Assembly: GCA_002498985.1 (NCBI GenBank)
Contig: DAJO01000005.1
Span: 1-14,938 of the forward strand
DNA: 14,938 bases
Source: Euryarchaeota archaeon UBA257
GTDB taxonomy: Archaea > Thermoplasmatota > Poseidoniia > Poseidoniales > Thalassarchaeaceae
Reading direction: 5' to 3'
Positions 1 to 8,521 of the stretch are shown here, one piece after another. Every line of letters starts with the position of its first letter. The first letter of the stretch is position 1. The notes under the pieces were generated by a model, which saw only the letters and a program-made list of their open reading frames with translations, was not told the DNA's origin and made no database searches. The position numbers and the translations under genes were made by a program.

Positions 1-92
1 ACGCAGATACTGGCATAGATTAAATCCTTAAGTAAAAACCATGAAAGAATTAAGGTAACTATTCCAGAGCCATATGAAAGAAAGATACTCAT
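1..92 (-). CDS. Possible membrane protein, N-terminal fragment (runs off left edge)
   Basis: An ATG lies 8 bases beyond the aminotransferase stop codon on the same strand and opens 30 codons without a stop to the window edge. The translation is strongly hydrophobic (it begins MSIFLSYGSGIVTLILSWFL), which fits a first membrane segment at about residues 5-22. The close spacing suggests co-transcription with the aminotransferase. No family can be recognised from 30 residues. A competing plus-strand open frame of similar length covers the same bases but has no start codon, so this reading is preferred but uncertain. Confidence 0.4.
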   Translation of the reverse strand, partial: MSIFLSYGSGIVTLILSWFLLKDLIYASIC

Positions 93-100
93 ATTAACGC

Positions 101-1240
101 CTAAATCAATTTCGAAATAATTTCTTCGACTCTATCCATCCCTCTAGAGATGTCCTCTTGACAAATTGTGTAAGCAAATCGTAAATGCCCTTCTCCAGCA
201 TTTCCGAATGCAGTTCCTGGAGAACATAGAACACCCCCCTCTAACATTTTCATAGCCAATTGTTCACTTGTATAACCCGGGATATCAAACTTTGGAAATA
301 CATAAAATGCACCAGTTGGGATGTTGCAAGATACATTTGGCATTGAATTTAATCTATCACAAATTAAATCTCTTCTCTTTTTAAATTCCGCACACATCTC
401 TGCAGGATAATCACTCGCTTTTTCTAAAGCTTCTAAAACCGCATATTGCATTGCATCATTACTACAAGCAGTTACATAATACTGCATTTTTGTCAATTGC
501 CCCATTGCTTCCAAATCGGGAGATAACAGATAGCCAATTCTCCATCCGGTCATCGCAAATGTCTTAGAAAAAGAGTTAATCATTATCACTTTTTCATAGC
601 CTGCCCCTAGGAATGAAACATGTTCGGTATCGTAAACTATCTTATCATAAACCTCATCGGTAATTAGCCATAGATCATTTTCTTGAGCGAACTGGACAAG
701 ATTGTCTCTCTGTTCTTCAGTTACATTCCCTCCAGTTGGATTACTAGGGAAGTTGTAAAGAATAGCAATGGTATTTTCATTCACACGAGATTGTAAATCC
801 TCTACAGTGGGAACGAAACCATTCTCAAAGTGGCAAGGATACATATTTGCCTCACCTCCACAAAGAACCACATCAGTAGGGTATAAGGGAAAATATGGTT
901 CTGGAATTAATACATTGTCTCCAGGATTTACTAATGCGAGAAAAATATCCAGTAATGCGTTAGTTCCACTCATAGTGATACATACATTTCTTTCATCTAA
1001 ACCAGAATCTCTATGATGCCACGTTTGAGCCACTTTCTTCCTTAATTCTGGGAGACCCGCTGTAGTAGTGTATTTGTTTCTACCATCTTCCATCGCCTTT
1101 GAGAAAGCCTTTATTGCGATTGAAGGAGGTTGAAAATCAGGCTCTCCTAAACCAAACTGAATTGCATCATCGCCTGCAAGATCAAACATCCGTCTAACAC
1201 CTGTCGGACGAATGCTATTTGCTCTGTCTGAGAAGCGCAC
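101..1240 (-). CDS. Pyridoxal-phosphate aminotransferase, class I/II (aspartate/aromatic type)
   Basis: The product transfers an amino group between an amino acid and a 2-oxo acid using pyridoxal phosphate, in the cytoplasm. Numbered from the GTG at 1240 (379 aa), it shows the N-terminal MRFSDRANSIRP-type opening usual for archaeal members, the PLP-binding Asn in NFPSNPTGG (about N167), Asp and Tyr in DEVYD (about D195), the Schiff-base lysine in SFSKTFAMTGWRIGY (about K226), and a C-terminal HLRFAYT arginine that should bind the substrate carboxylate. Length is normal for the family. A longer frame from 1303 adds 21 residues that do not look like this family and would run into the protease gene. 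A TATA-like TTTCATATC about 27 bases upstream of the GTG codons at 1240 and 1243 supports the short start. Amino-donor specificity cannot be read from sequence alone. Confidence 0.88.
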   Translation of the reverse strand: MRFSDRANSIRPTGVRRMFDLAGDDAIQFGLGEPDFQPPSIAIKAFSKAMEDGRNKYTTTAGLPELRKKVAQTWHHRDSGLDERNVCITMSGTNALLDIFLALVNPGDNVLIPEPYFPLYPTDVVLCGGEANMYPCHFENGFVPTVEDLQSRVNENTIAILYNFPSNPTGGNVTEEQRDNLVQFAQENDLWLITDEVYDKIVYDTEHVSFLGAGYEKVIMINSFSKTFAMTGWRIGYLLSPDLEAMGQLTKMQYYVTACSNDAMQYAVLEALEKASDYPAEMCAEFKKRRDLICDRLNSMPNVSCNIPTGAFYVFPKFDIPGYTSEQLAMKMLEGGVLCSPGTAFGNAGEGHLRFAYTICQEDISRGMDRVEEIISKLI

Positions 1241-1295
1241 CACGACCCACGGACATATACACCGAGATATGAAAGGAATGTATAGTGGACTTCCA

Positions 1296-3398
1296 TTATT
1301 CAATAATTTCTGCGTCCATAGGAGAGTTATTTTCTGGCTTCAATTTGGGTGATAATGCTGAAAATTTTTCTACATAGCCTAGTTTTATCGATAAAAATAT
1401 GGATAACCAAGTAATACTAATAATTGCAATCAAAATATATATCATACTTGAGAAATCATATGCAGAGGTTGACTCACCAGTGCTCTCAAATTGAACAACT
1501 ATTGGAAGAGACTGTTGAGATGATGAAAACGCGACTACTTCTAATGTATGAGTTCCGCTTGAGAATTTATTTGAATCTACTTCAACGTACCATTCGAAAG
1601 GAGTAATAGGGCCTACTTCAATTATTGAGGAATTGAAATTAGCCTCTATCCAGTCTCCACCATCTATTCTAAAATTCACAGATTCTACTGAACCTGATGT
1701 GCTCCAAGAATGCCCGACTAGTTTTACATTATCAGTCTCATTAAATGATAAAAGATGATTCTGAATCCCGGGATCAACTAATTCAGTTGTTCCGGTTTCT
1801 TTTAGATGGATGGCTAGTAATGTAGCAGCATAAGCGTCTACCATACCAAATCCGAAATCTCTATTCCAATAGGGATCGACGTCTGGAAGACTTGGCTCAC
1901 CACGTCTCTCAGCAGTTTGTTTCAAAATTTCTTTGAGTTGCATTGTAGTTAGATTCTCATTTGCTTCCCACACAAGTGCCATCACTCCTGAAACAGAAGG
2001 TGTCGCATAGGAAGTACCTGAACCACGGCCAGTGTAGGAATTCTCTGATGCGTCATTAATTAAATTCGAGCATCCTCCACTAGTAACGCAACCTTCAGCC
2101 TGAACTATATTAGAACCTGGTGCACTAATTTCCGGTTTCAATTCATTTAGAGGATTTCCATCGCCATTATCCTTTCTCGGACCTCGAGATGAATAATCAG
2201 CAATCGTATCATCTTCACGAGCCACTGTATTCTGATCATCAGTAGCTCCCACGGTGACCGATAGATCTGAAGAACCCATTCCAGAAAGACCATCGTTATT
2301 AGGGCCATCATTTCCTGCAGCAACTGAAACAATGATTCCTGCAATCATAGCTTCATCTAAGATTCGACTATGCATATCAGAACCGTCTGAACCACCATTC
2401 TCATGACTTGTAATGCCCCAAGATAACGAAATTATATCAATTCCATAAAATTCTTCTGAAACTCCTGGCCATTCATCATCACGATGGTCAATAACCCATT
2501 GCAGACCATTCATTGCTGATTCATAAAATTCCTGTTCTAAAAGATAATTTTCAAAGGGACCCGCCCCGACATCAGTACCGATTCTAATGTCAACTAAAGT
2601 CGCGTTAGGAGCGGCCCCATAAAATTCAGATTGGCTCCCATCGGCCTCAATACCGGTCGCACTAGCCATCCCCATACATGCGGTCCCATGCTGATTAGCA
2701 TCATCTGGATCGAAAGAACCATCATCTTCTCTGAGTGGATTTGAAAGAAGACAGGTTGGATCTGTATGAACATAACAAACCGCATCATAGCCTGCGACAA
2801 ATTTATCACTAAGACCTGGGTGTTCATTATCTACACCGGTATCTACTAGTGCGATATTCATGCCATTCCCACTTACGCCTAAATCCCATGCACCTAGAGA
2901 GTACTCAGAAGAATTCTTGGCTTTGACAGAAGGTGTTTGAATATCTCCATAGAATACAACTGAACCATATCTTTCAATCATGACTACGCCATCAAGATTA
3001 GAAATTTCTTCTATTTTATCTACATGAATTCCTCCAATTAACAGCGAATCAACAGATGGTAATTCTAAATTAATATTTATTCCCATTAAAGAAAGTGAAT
3101 CGATATCTGATTCTCGAACATCTCTAGAATATGATATTCCAATATTTACTATTCCTGTTTCATCTGTAAGAGAATCGTGAACTCCATCTCTATCGGCGTC
3201 TAACATAGTAGTTTCCCACCAAGGAATCGAGTCCCCCCAGGGAATTGATTTTTGCAGTGGTATATCAGTGGTTTCGCCAGAATTAATTATTTGGAAATCA
3301 TTTGAATGGTCATCATGACTATGGCCTTCAGCAATGCTCCCAGTTAACGGTATCACGAGTAACAATACCAGTAAAATTGCGACGACTCCCCTACCCAT
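1296..3398 (-). CDS. Secreted, membrane-anchored subtilisin-like serine protease (peptidase S8)
   Basis: A 700-residue extracytoplasmic protease, expected to act on the cell surface against proteins or peptides. A signal peptide spans about residues 1-22. A DxDxDG-type calcium-binding loop (DADRDGVHD, about 67-75) and a pro-region follow. The S8 catalytic triad is clear: Asp in ALVDTGVDNEHPG (D186), His in NQHGTACMGMA (H237) and Ser in GTSYATPSVSG (S463), with the oxyanion Asn in AAGNDGP (N363). Cysteines at about 208, 216, 437 and 443 lie outside the catalytic motifs and could form disulfides. A beta-rich region (about 540-640) precedes a single membrane helix (about 653-673) and a short, probably cytoplasmic tail. 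This layout displays the catalytic domain outside the cell. The natural substrate is unknown. Confidence 0.9.
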   Translation of the reverse strand: MGRGVVAILLVLLLVIPLTGSIAEGHSHDDHSNDFQIINSGETTDIPLQKSIPWGDSIPWWETTMLDADRDGVHDSLTDETGIVNIGISYSRDVRESDIDSLSLMGININLELPSVDSLLIGGIHVDKIEEISNLDGVVMIERYGSVVFYGDIQTPSVKAKNSSEYSLGAWDLGVSGNGMNIALVDTGVDNEHPGLSDKFVAGYDAVCYVHTDPTCLLSNPLREDDGSFDPDDANQHGTACMGMASATGIEADGSQSEFYGAAPNATLVDIRIGTDVGAGPFENYLLEQEFYESAMNGLQWVIDHRDDEWPGVSEEFYGIDIISLSWGITSHENGGSDGSDMHSRILDEAMIAGIIVSVAAGNDGPNNDGLSGMGSSDLSVTVGATDDQNTVAREDDTIADYSSRGPRKDNGDGNPLNELKPEISAPGSNIVQAEGCVTSGGCSNLINDASENSYTGRGSGTSYATPSVSGVMALVWEANENLTTMQLKEILKQTAERRGEPSLPDVDPYWNRDFGFGMVDAYAATLLAIHLKETGTTELVDPGIQNHLLSFNETDNVKLVGHSWSTSGSVESVNFRIDGGDWIEANFNSSIIEVGPITPFEWYVEVDSNKFSSGTHTLEVVAFSSSQQSLPIVVQFESTGESTSAYDFSSMIYILIAIISITWLSIFLSIKLGYVEKFSALSPKLKPENNSPMDAEIIE

Positions 3399-3448
3399 GA
3401 GTTACTGCAAGTATAATTTATCCTTCAAACCTACCCCTAGTAGTATCT

Positions 3449-3457
3449 AAATATAAA
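3449..3457 (-). promoter_or_regulatory. TATA box for the subtilase gene
   Basis: The minus strand reads TTTATATTT, a good archaeal TATA element. Transcription starting about 25 bases downstream would give a leader of roughly 30 bases before the ATG at 3398. The element lies between the tRNA-Trp 3' end and the protease, so the protease need not depend on read-through from the tRNA. Confidence 0.5.
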
Positions 3458-3476
3458 TTAAAAGTTTGATTTTAAA

Positions 3477-3665
3477 TGGTGGGGGCACTGGGATTTGAAC
3501 CCAGATCAGCGGGTATCTTCCGCTTAGCGTGCACTTGGCAATTGCACGCTCTCGGGTTGCGACGGGTCAGTGCTCCAGTTGGTCATCAATACCATCAGAT
3601 CACTTATTCGTCGTCATTCCCGTGCAACTGGAGCCCGCTGTACTACCAAGTTATACTATACCCCC
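3477..3665 (-). tRNA. tRNA-Trp (CCA anticodon) with a 113-nt intron and encoded CCA
   Basis: On the minus strand the 5' exon (3665-3628) and 3' exon (3514-3477) form a full cloverleaf: a 7-bp acceptor stem GGGGGTA/TGCCCCC, a 4-bp D stem GTAT/GTAC, an anticodon stem GCGGG/CCCGC, a 5-bp T stem CTGGG/CCCAG with a TTCAAAT loop, discriminator A and a gene-encoded CCA. The spliced anticodon loop is CTCCAGA, giving CCA for tryptophan. The intron lies between positions 37 and 38, the canonical archaeal site cut by the splicing endonuclease. The central helix of the bulge-helix-bulge appears imperfect. Anticodon bases are at 3631-3629. Confidence 0.93.
3515..3627 (-). ncRNA. tRNA-Trp intron containing a box C/D methylation-guide RNA
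   Basis: The intron holds a textbook box C/D unit: a closing stem (TTGC-ACGGG paired with CCCGT-C-GCAA), box C ATGACGA (3617-3611), a 12-nt guide, box D' CTGA (3598-3595), a 5-nt spacer, box C' TTGATGA (3589-3583), a 12-nt guide CCAACTGGAGCA and box D CTGA (3570-3567). The second guide pairs over 10 bases with GCTCCAGTTG at the 5' exon-intron border, and the fifth base before box D faces C34, the known 2'-O-methylation site directed by euryarchaeal tRNA-Trp introns. A separate 7-bp hairpin GCGTGCA/TGCACGC (3549-3527) follows the box C/D unit. The first guide matches neither exon. Confidence 0.87.
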
Positions 3666-3735
3666 AAGGGTAATCCTTCGAGAGACGTTCCTCTTATGAT
3701 GCTCTCGGTGTAATATCTTCTTAAATTAGACATAG

Positions 3736-6063
3736 TTAGTTAATCAATAAGGGTCCAACGACTATACTTAGTAATACCCACATTCCTAGAATTGCACATG
3801 TTAACCCCCATGCTCGCGGTCTCAAACCAACGGTTAATGAACCCAAAATCCTCGTCAAGTCCCCAATTATTGCTAAAGTAGTTTTGAAAATTACAACCAC
3901 TAGGCCAGCCATGATCATATATCCTATGAAAAATAGTACACAAATAAATAATCCAATTAATCCTGATCTCCCCACTGCGCCAATGGCTTGAGGCATCGTG
4001 CTTGGCACTCTAAGCCAAAGTAGCCATGCAACCCAGAGACCTAGGTACATATCATCCAGAAATTTATTCTCTTTCCACCAAATTCTATATGGTTCAGGCA
4101 ATTTAGAATAAAAGAACCTTCCAGAAATTTCGATTTCTCTAATTCCACCTCTTAATAGCATTGAAAGACCGTGATAAAACAGTATCAAACTTAATACAAT
4201 CTCAACAAAAATCCAGTAAGAACCTACACCTAATATTGATAATAATGATACTGGTAATGCCCACAAAGCAAAACCAATACTTGAAGAAAATAATGTAAGG
4301 ACTAAACCTGCACCAGGGATAAGAGGAGAATTTGGAACTTCATATTTCTCTCCTCTAGGCATTGCTAAAACTATTAGCGGTAAGAAGGTTGTACCAAAAA
4401 TTAGCCCTATTAGGTCTAAAGGCAGATTTCCTGAACCAAGATAGGATGATTGAACAGCATCCTCTATCGATTGAGAAGACATAGTCCCTGGTTCCCATGT
4501 TGAAATAAATCCTGCTGAATCAATCACGAAAACTGAGTCGGAAGCTCTGCTAGGGAAAGATTTCCCGACAGATGAGTCTGCGTTATCAATTAGAACTGGC
4601 CAACTCCCATTAATTTGATTGACTAAGTTTTCTAAATCCAGACTATTGACGCCTTCTCCGGTTGCAATTTGAATAAAGGCGACATTATCATCAATCACTT
4701 TTTGGGCGATTTCGAAATCAACTCTCTGAATTTCGGCATTTGGAGAACTTGGAGTAAATAGTCCAATTACAATAGCATCGTAATTTGACAATAAATCACT
4801 AAAATCGTATAGTTGTTGATCTTCACCATGCTCATATAATGAGAATGAGGGGGCTGCTCCCTCAAATCTTGGTTCTTCGAAATCAATATCAGGCAAATCC
4901 AAAGCCGGCCCCAGAGTTGTCAATGCGAGTAATAAAATCACTCCATATGCAGGTAAAGGTAGTAGTGCTTCTTTCATCGAAATACCAATCCAGAAAATAA
5001 TACTTAGAGGTATCAAAATAGCGGCCCAAGTTCCGTTCAATAAAGATGGCTCTGGTTCTAGGACTTCAAACCTAAGAACGCCAACCAAATCACAAGTTTC
5101 TCCAGGATCCTGATCGGATAATTTGTAACAACTATCTATCATGTACTTCCCTGCTGAAAGTTGACTCTGAGATGACCAAGTTAATACAGTACGATTCAGT
5201 TCATCAATTCTTATTCCATGAGGAGTTTCAAAATGATCTAATCTAGTATCTTCATCGGCATTTCCATGTATCATATCTTCCCATTCCACTGGCCCGATAA
5301 CTTCTAACACCTGAGAAATATAGAGGTCATTTCCCCAAGGAGAATTAGGTGTAAACTCAACTCTAATTATCCCATTAGGGTCTACTGTCTGATCCAATTC
5401 AGGATAAATTAATTCACCTTTAAATTCTATTCCAGTGGTTGCATCATATGTATCCCACCATAAAACTCCTGTCTGAGCACAGTCATGCATTACATCGATT
5501 TTTAATCCGATTAAATCTCCCTTGAGAAGGCTAACATTTACATCATTCGCATCGATTAAAAATTCATGTGCCAGTGTAAATGATTCTTCCATAACAATAG
5601 AATTAGTTTGGGCTTCGGAAAGAATTTGATTATTCCCTAATGAGAAAGAAACAGAAAATTTTGTTTCAGAACCCAAGGGAGAACCGGGAAGTACATTCGT
5701 GAACTTACAACCATCATTTGCAACATCGAGAGATGCAAAAAGGTGAATGGTAATATTTCCATTGAATTCCAAATCTTCTGTCAATGGTGCTGATTGAATA
5801 TCTATCAGATTTGTTGACCCCACCGTTTTTTGGAAGTCCACTGAACCAATAGGTTGACCTGTTAATGAACTCCAATTATTATCGAGAAATGGAGAAGATG
5901 CATCGCCTTTCAGAAAAAGTCGATGGCTGTCAGGTTTTTCCCATTCAATTCCGGGCCCTTCAGGAGCTATGATTTGGGCCGAGGAGGCACTAATAAGAGA
6001 AAAAAGAAATAATGAAATAATAGAGAATGAAAGAAAAACTTTACCAGACTTTCTGCCACTCAT
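3736..6063 (-). CDS. Large membrane protein with signal peptide, beta-rich ectodomain and cysteine-less thioredoxin-like domain
   Basis: 775 residues. A signal or anchor helix spans about 9-28. A long beta-rich, probably extracytoplasmic region (about 35-335) has Cys at 119, 195, 312 and 324. Two membrane helices follow at about 344-361 and 366-386. Residues about 405-545 resemble the redoxin/thioredoxin fold: a strand IVIGLF, a short helix start, a WPVLID segment, and FVIDSAGFISTWEPG like the FLID-x-x-G-x-I strand pair of TlpA/AhpC proteins. The usual CxxC site is replaced by TPSSPNA, so disulfide chemistry at that site is not expected. At least five further helices fill about 548-773. Function is unknown; a thiol-redox relative that has become structural or a binding module is the most I can say. 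It has its own 45-bp upstream gap. Confidence 0.75.
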   Translation of the reverse strand: MSGRKSGKVFLSFSIISLFLFSLISASSAQIIAPEGPGIEWEKPDSHRLFLKGDASSPFLDNNWSSLTGQPIGSVDFQKTVGSTNLIDIQSAPLTEDLEFNGNITIHLFASLDVANDGCKFTNVLPGSPLGSETKFSVSFSLGNNQILSEAQTNSIVMEESFTLAHEFLIDANDVNVSLLKGDLIGLKIDVMHDCAQTGVLWWDTYDATTGIEFKGELIYPELDQTVDPNGIIRVEFTPNSPWGNDLYISQVLEVIGPVEWEDMIHGNADEDTRLDHFETPHGIRIDELNRTVLTWSSQSQLSAGKYMIDSCYKLSDQDPGETCDLVGVLRFEVLEPEPSLLNGTWAAILIPLSIIFWIGISMKEALLPLPAYGVILLLALTTLGPALDLPDIDFEEPRFEGAAPSFSLYEHGEDQQLYDFSDLLSNYDAIVIGLFTPSSPNAEIQRVDFEIAQKVIDDNVAFIQIATGEGVNSLDLENLVNQINGSWPVLIDNADSSVGKSFPSRASDSVFVIDSAGFISTWEPGTMSSQSIEDAVQSSYLGSGNLPLDLIGLIFGTTFLPLIVLAMPRGEKYEVPNSPLIPGAGLVLTLFSSSIGFALWALPVSLLSILGVGSYWIFVEIVLSLILFYHGLSMLLRGGIREIEISGRFFYSKLPEPYRIWWKENKFLDDMYLGLWVAWLLWLRVPSTMPQAIGAVGRSGLIGLFICVLFFIGYMIMAGLVVVIFKTTLAIIGDLTRILGSLTVGLRPRAWGLTCAILGMWVLLSIVVGPLLIN

Positions 6064-6108
6064 GCTTATGCCAACACCTATTATTACTCAAAGTCAACGC
6101 TAATTAGT

Positions 6109-6843
6109 TCATAGGAATTGATAATAAAAGATAATCGCCATAAGTGAACCAGAAAATGTTGCAAGGAAATTCACACTATGCTTTCCAAGATATCCTCTAT
6201 TTTCTAAAACTGCTCCTAAAATTGAATCTACTTGACATCCAAGCCATCCAATTAATGTCAACATTAATAGTAAATTTATATCATTGATTGTTGAATTTTC
6301 AGGGGAGAAAATCACCCCTGTAATTGAAATAATTACTGCGCCTATTAAAGCCGCTATAGTCCCTGTAGGAGACATTCCTCCATTAGTACCAGCAGGTACT
6401 GATTGTAGAGTAGTTATACTTCTAGTCCTAGTATCTAATGAACCTATTTCGGATGCTAGAGTATCAGACAAGGCCACAGAAATACTTGCTATAGCAGCAA
6501 AATAAATCCATTCCTCGCCAGGGAATATGAAATTATAAATTGCCATTATTGAAACTGCACCCCCATTGGCTAGAACATTTTTCCAACTCCTTAACCCCTC
6601 ATTAGCCTCTTCCAATGAAAGTAATGTCTTTTCTTCGAATTTCCATTTCGTAGCTAGAGAACCTATAACTAGGAAAGTGAATAGTGCAATCAACCAAGTC
6701 CAATGACCCATTAAAGACACTGTTAGACCGGTCATTGTTGCTGCAAATAATCCACTATTGTCTAATAGATCTCTAACTCGCGAAAGTAGTAATAAAGCCA
6801 GAACAAGGCTGACAGAAATAATTTGGTCGTCACCTATGTCCAT
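6109..6843 (-). CDS. DUF92 / VTE6-family integral membrane protein (probable polyprenyl-phosphate kinase type)
   Basis: A multi-helix membrane protein of 244 aa from the ATG at 6843 (256 aa if the ATG at 6879 is used). The family signatures are visible: RSWKNVLANG, then DTLASEIG, PAGTNGGMSPTG followed by a hydrophobic helix, DSILGA, and a C-terminal NFLAT segment. Plant VTE6 is a DUF92 member that phosphorylates phytyl phosphate; archaeal members are presumed to act on geranylgeranyl-type lipid phosphates, which would suit archaeal membrane-lipid or quinone side-chain salvage. That substrate is inference. The shorter start is preferred because the extra residues (MTPPRCRKSGIT) are polar, unconserved-looking and encoded through a run of C. 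The gene lies 67 bases after prsW on the same strand. Confidence 0.8.
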   Translation of the reverse strand: MDIGDDQIISVSLVLALLLLSRVRDLLDNSGLFAATMTGLTVSLMGHWTWLIALFTFLVIGSLATKWKFEEKTLLSLEEANEGLRSWKNVLANGGAVSIMAIYNFIFPGEEWIYFAAIASISVALSDTLASEIGSLDTRTRSITTLQSVPAGTNGGMSPTGTIAALIGAVIISITGVIFSPENSTINDINLLLMLTLIGWLGCQVDSILGAVLENRGYLGKHSVNFLATFSGSLMAIIFYYQFL

Positions 6844-6910
6844 GGTAATTCCACTCTTTCTGCAACGAGGGGGGGTCATGAAAGGTTCGCATGAACAGAT
6901 AGAATAATTG

Positions 6911-8521
6911 TTAGTTGCTAATATCTGAAATAGTGCTGATTCCTCTCATCAGCAAAAAAGAAACGAAAAGAACTACTACGACAAGAAAAATAATCCAAAG
7001 TAAAGATAGTACAAGGTTAATATCTTCACTTAGACCAATTATTGTGCCAACCTCAAACAAAATAATTCCCGAACCATTCCATATTGAATGACCAAAGATT
7101 GCGATTAGGAGGCCGGCAATAATTGACTTAGGAGGAATTATTTTTAATCGGGGCTCATTGTTTGTAATTTTATTACTAGTCTGAATCATCATCACCGAAC
7201 TTTCAGTAGTATGATTTTGTTCAGACAATTTCCACCATTCCGGATTACTATTACCAATTAGAGAGGTTAATATTTGTTGAGATTTATCTCCTGAAACTGT
7301 CCAATTAATATCATCAGAAGTCTTTTTAGCATCTTCAAGTGCAGTTAACATCGTATACTCTGGGCCATCAAATCCAGACGTATCGCCGTCCATATCAACA
7401 TCAATTCCTATACTTTCAATCATATTCATTGATTTGGAAGAAAGACTCTGTATCATAAAAATTACTTTCGCTTTGTTATCTGGATTACTTATCCACCAAC
7501 CCAAGGCAGCGCCACTGAATGAGGTCCAAACCGCATGTCCCGGAATCGAACCAATTCCTCTAATTAATGAGGTTACAAATAAGCCTGTGAATCCCCCCCC
7601 TCCATAAGAAAGTAGAAGATATTGAAAATTTTCAGCGATAGCAAAACCTAATCCAACAGTGAAACCGACTTGAAAACCAGTCTTTGGACCTTTTATTGAA
7701 GAAATAAAGCATAAAACTGCTAAGAACTTAAAAATCTCTTCACCAATAGGAGCACTTAGAGTATAAATGATAAATTCTTCTGTTACTGAGGACCAAGATG
7801 AAGGTACTAAAGCGGGAGTTAACCAACTATTAATCAAAATTGCAGGGACACCGGCGGCCATTCCTGCAATTAACCAAGATTCAGCATCCCTCAAACGAGT
7901 CGGTAAACCAATCCAAGAATTAGATGATGACCACCAAGCATAAACTGGGATAGAAAATAAAATTAGAGTCATTGGCAGAGCCATTATTAAGGATAAAATC
8001 AAACCTAACTCACCGCCTATTATCTCAATAATTGCAATTACAAATGAAATACAAAGACAAATTACAAAAATAATCCATATCCAAAATGACGGTGGCGTAT
8101 CAATTACTGAATCATCCCGAACTAAAAAACGATTCATTTTCGTAGGAATGGGAGTTTGTATTGAACCCCCCTCGGGAATTGGATGTGCAAATATACCATT
8201 TTCATCAGATGTCAATAACCTAACTTCAATAAGTTTAGGACGATGAAGAAAAATCAGAAAACCAATGCACGGAAAGGTCACGAAACTACATCCAATAACG
8301 TATAATGGTTGAGCTGTGAGGACTCCGATTAGCTGGGCAGAGAAAGCTTGAACAAGAAAAACCATAATTAATGAGTTTGCAACTAACGAAAAATACCTTC
8401 TAAAAGGTCTACTCACTCTAGATAAATGAAAATCCTTTGGAGCAGAAGTTAGGGATTTCGGCTCTAATAGACGTAGTTTCCTACCTTGATTATCGGTTAC
8501 TATTCTATCCAATCTATTCAC
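6911..8521 (-). CDS. PrsW-family intramembrane metalloprotease
   Basis: A 536-residue polytopic membrane protein starting at a GTG. The PrsW signatures are in order: GEEIFKF (E261, E262 and K265, EExxK motif), FAIAENFQYLL (E297), PGHAVWTSFSGAALG (H329) and FGHSIWN (H478), expected to bind the catalytic zinc inside the membrane. Hydrophobic helices lie at about 45-70, 75-93, 145-167, 170-197, 214-232, 255-275, 283-305, 464-480 and 500-523. PrsW-type proteases cleave membrane-bound regulators such as anti-sigma factors in bacteria; the archaeal substrate is unknown. A hydrophilic insert of about 115 residues (about 347-462), including an acidic DVDMDGDTSG stretch, separates the third and fourth motifs. 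The start region can pair with upstream RNA (see the structured segment next to it). Confidence 0.83.
   Translation of the reverse strand: MNRLDRIVTDNQGRKLRLLEPKSLTSAPKDFHLSRVSRPFRRYFSLVANSLIMVFLVQAFSAQLIGVLTAQPLYVIGCSFVTFPCIGFLIFLHRPKLIEVRLLTSDENGIFAHPIPEGGSIQTPIPTKMNRFLVRDDSVIDTPPSFWIWIIFVICLCISFVIAIIEIIGGELGLILSLIMALPMTLILFSIPVYAWWSSSNSWIGLPTRLRDAESWLIAGMAAGVPAILINSWLTPALVPSSWSSVTEEFIIYTLSAPIGEEIFKFLAVLCFISSIKGPKTGFQVGFTVGLGFAIAENFQYLLLSYGGGGFTGLFVTSLIRGIGSIPGHAVWTSFSGAALGWWISNPDNKAKVIFMIQSLSSKSMNMIESIGIDVDMDGDTSGFDGPEYTMLTALEDAKKTSDDINWTVSGDKSQQILTSLIGNSNPEWWKLSEQNHTTESSVMMIQTSNKITNNEPRLKIIPPKSIIAGLLIAIFGHSIWNGSGIILFEVGTIIGLSEDINLVLSLLWIIFLVVVVLFVSFLLMRGISTISDISN

Noticed and set aside
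19..117. Plus-strand open frame ending in a stop inside the aminotransferase 3' end, with protein-like residues (KVTIPEPYERKILI).
   Set aside because: It has an in-frame stop just upstream at 16-18 and no ATG, GTG or TTG start near its beginning. The minus-strand frame with an ATG in operon position is the better reading.
1241..1303. Upstream ATG for the aminotransferase at 1303.
   Set aside because: It overlaps the protease stop codon, and the added 21 residues, rich in Cys, Ile and Pro, do not resemble the family's N-terminus.
3476..3673. Plus-strand open frame across the tRNA-Trp locus.
   Set aside because: It is a translation of the complement of the tRNA and its intron (the GALGFEPRS-type peptide is typical of T-arm antisense).
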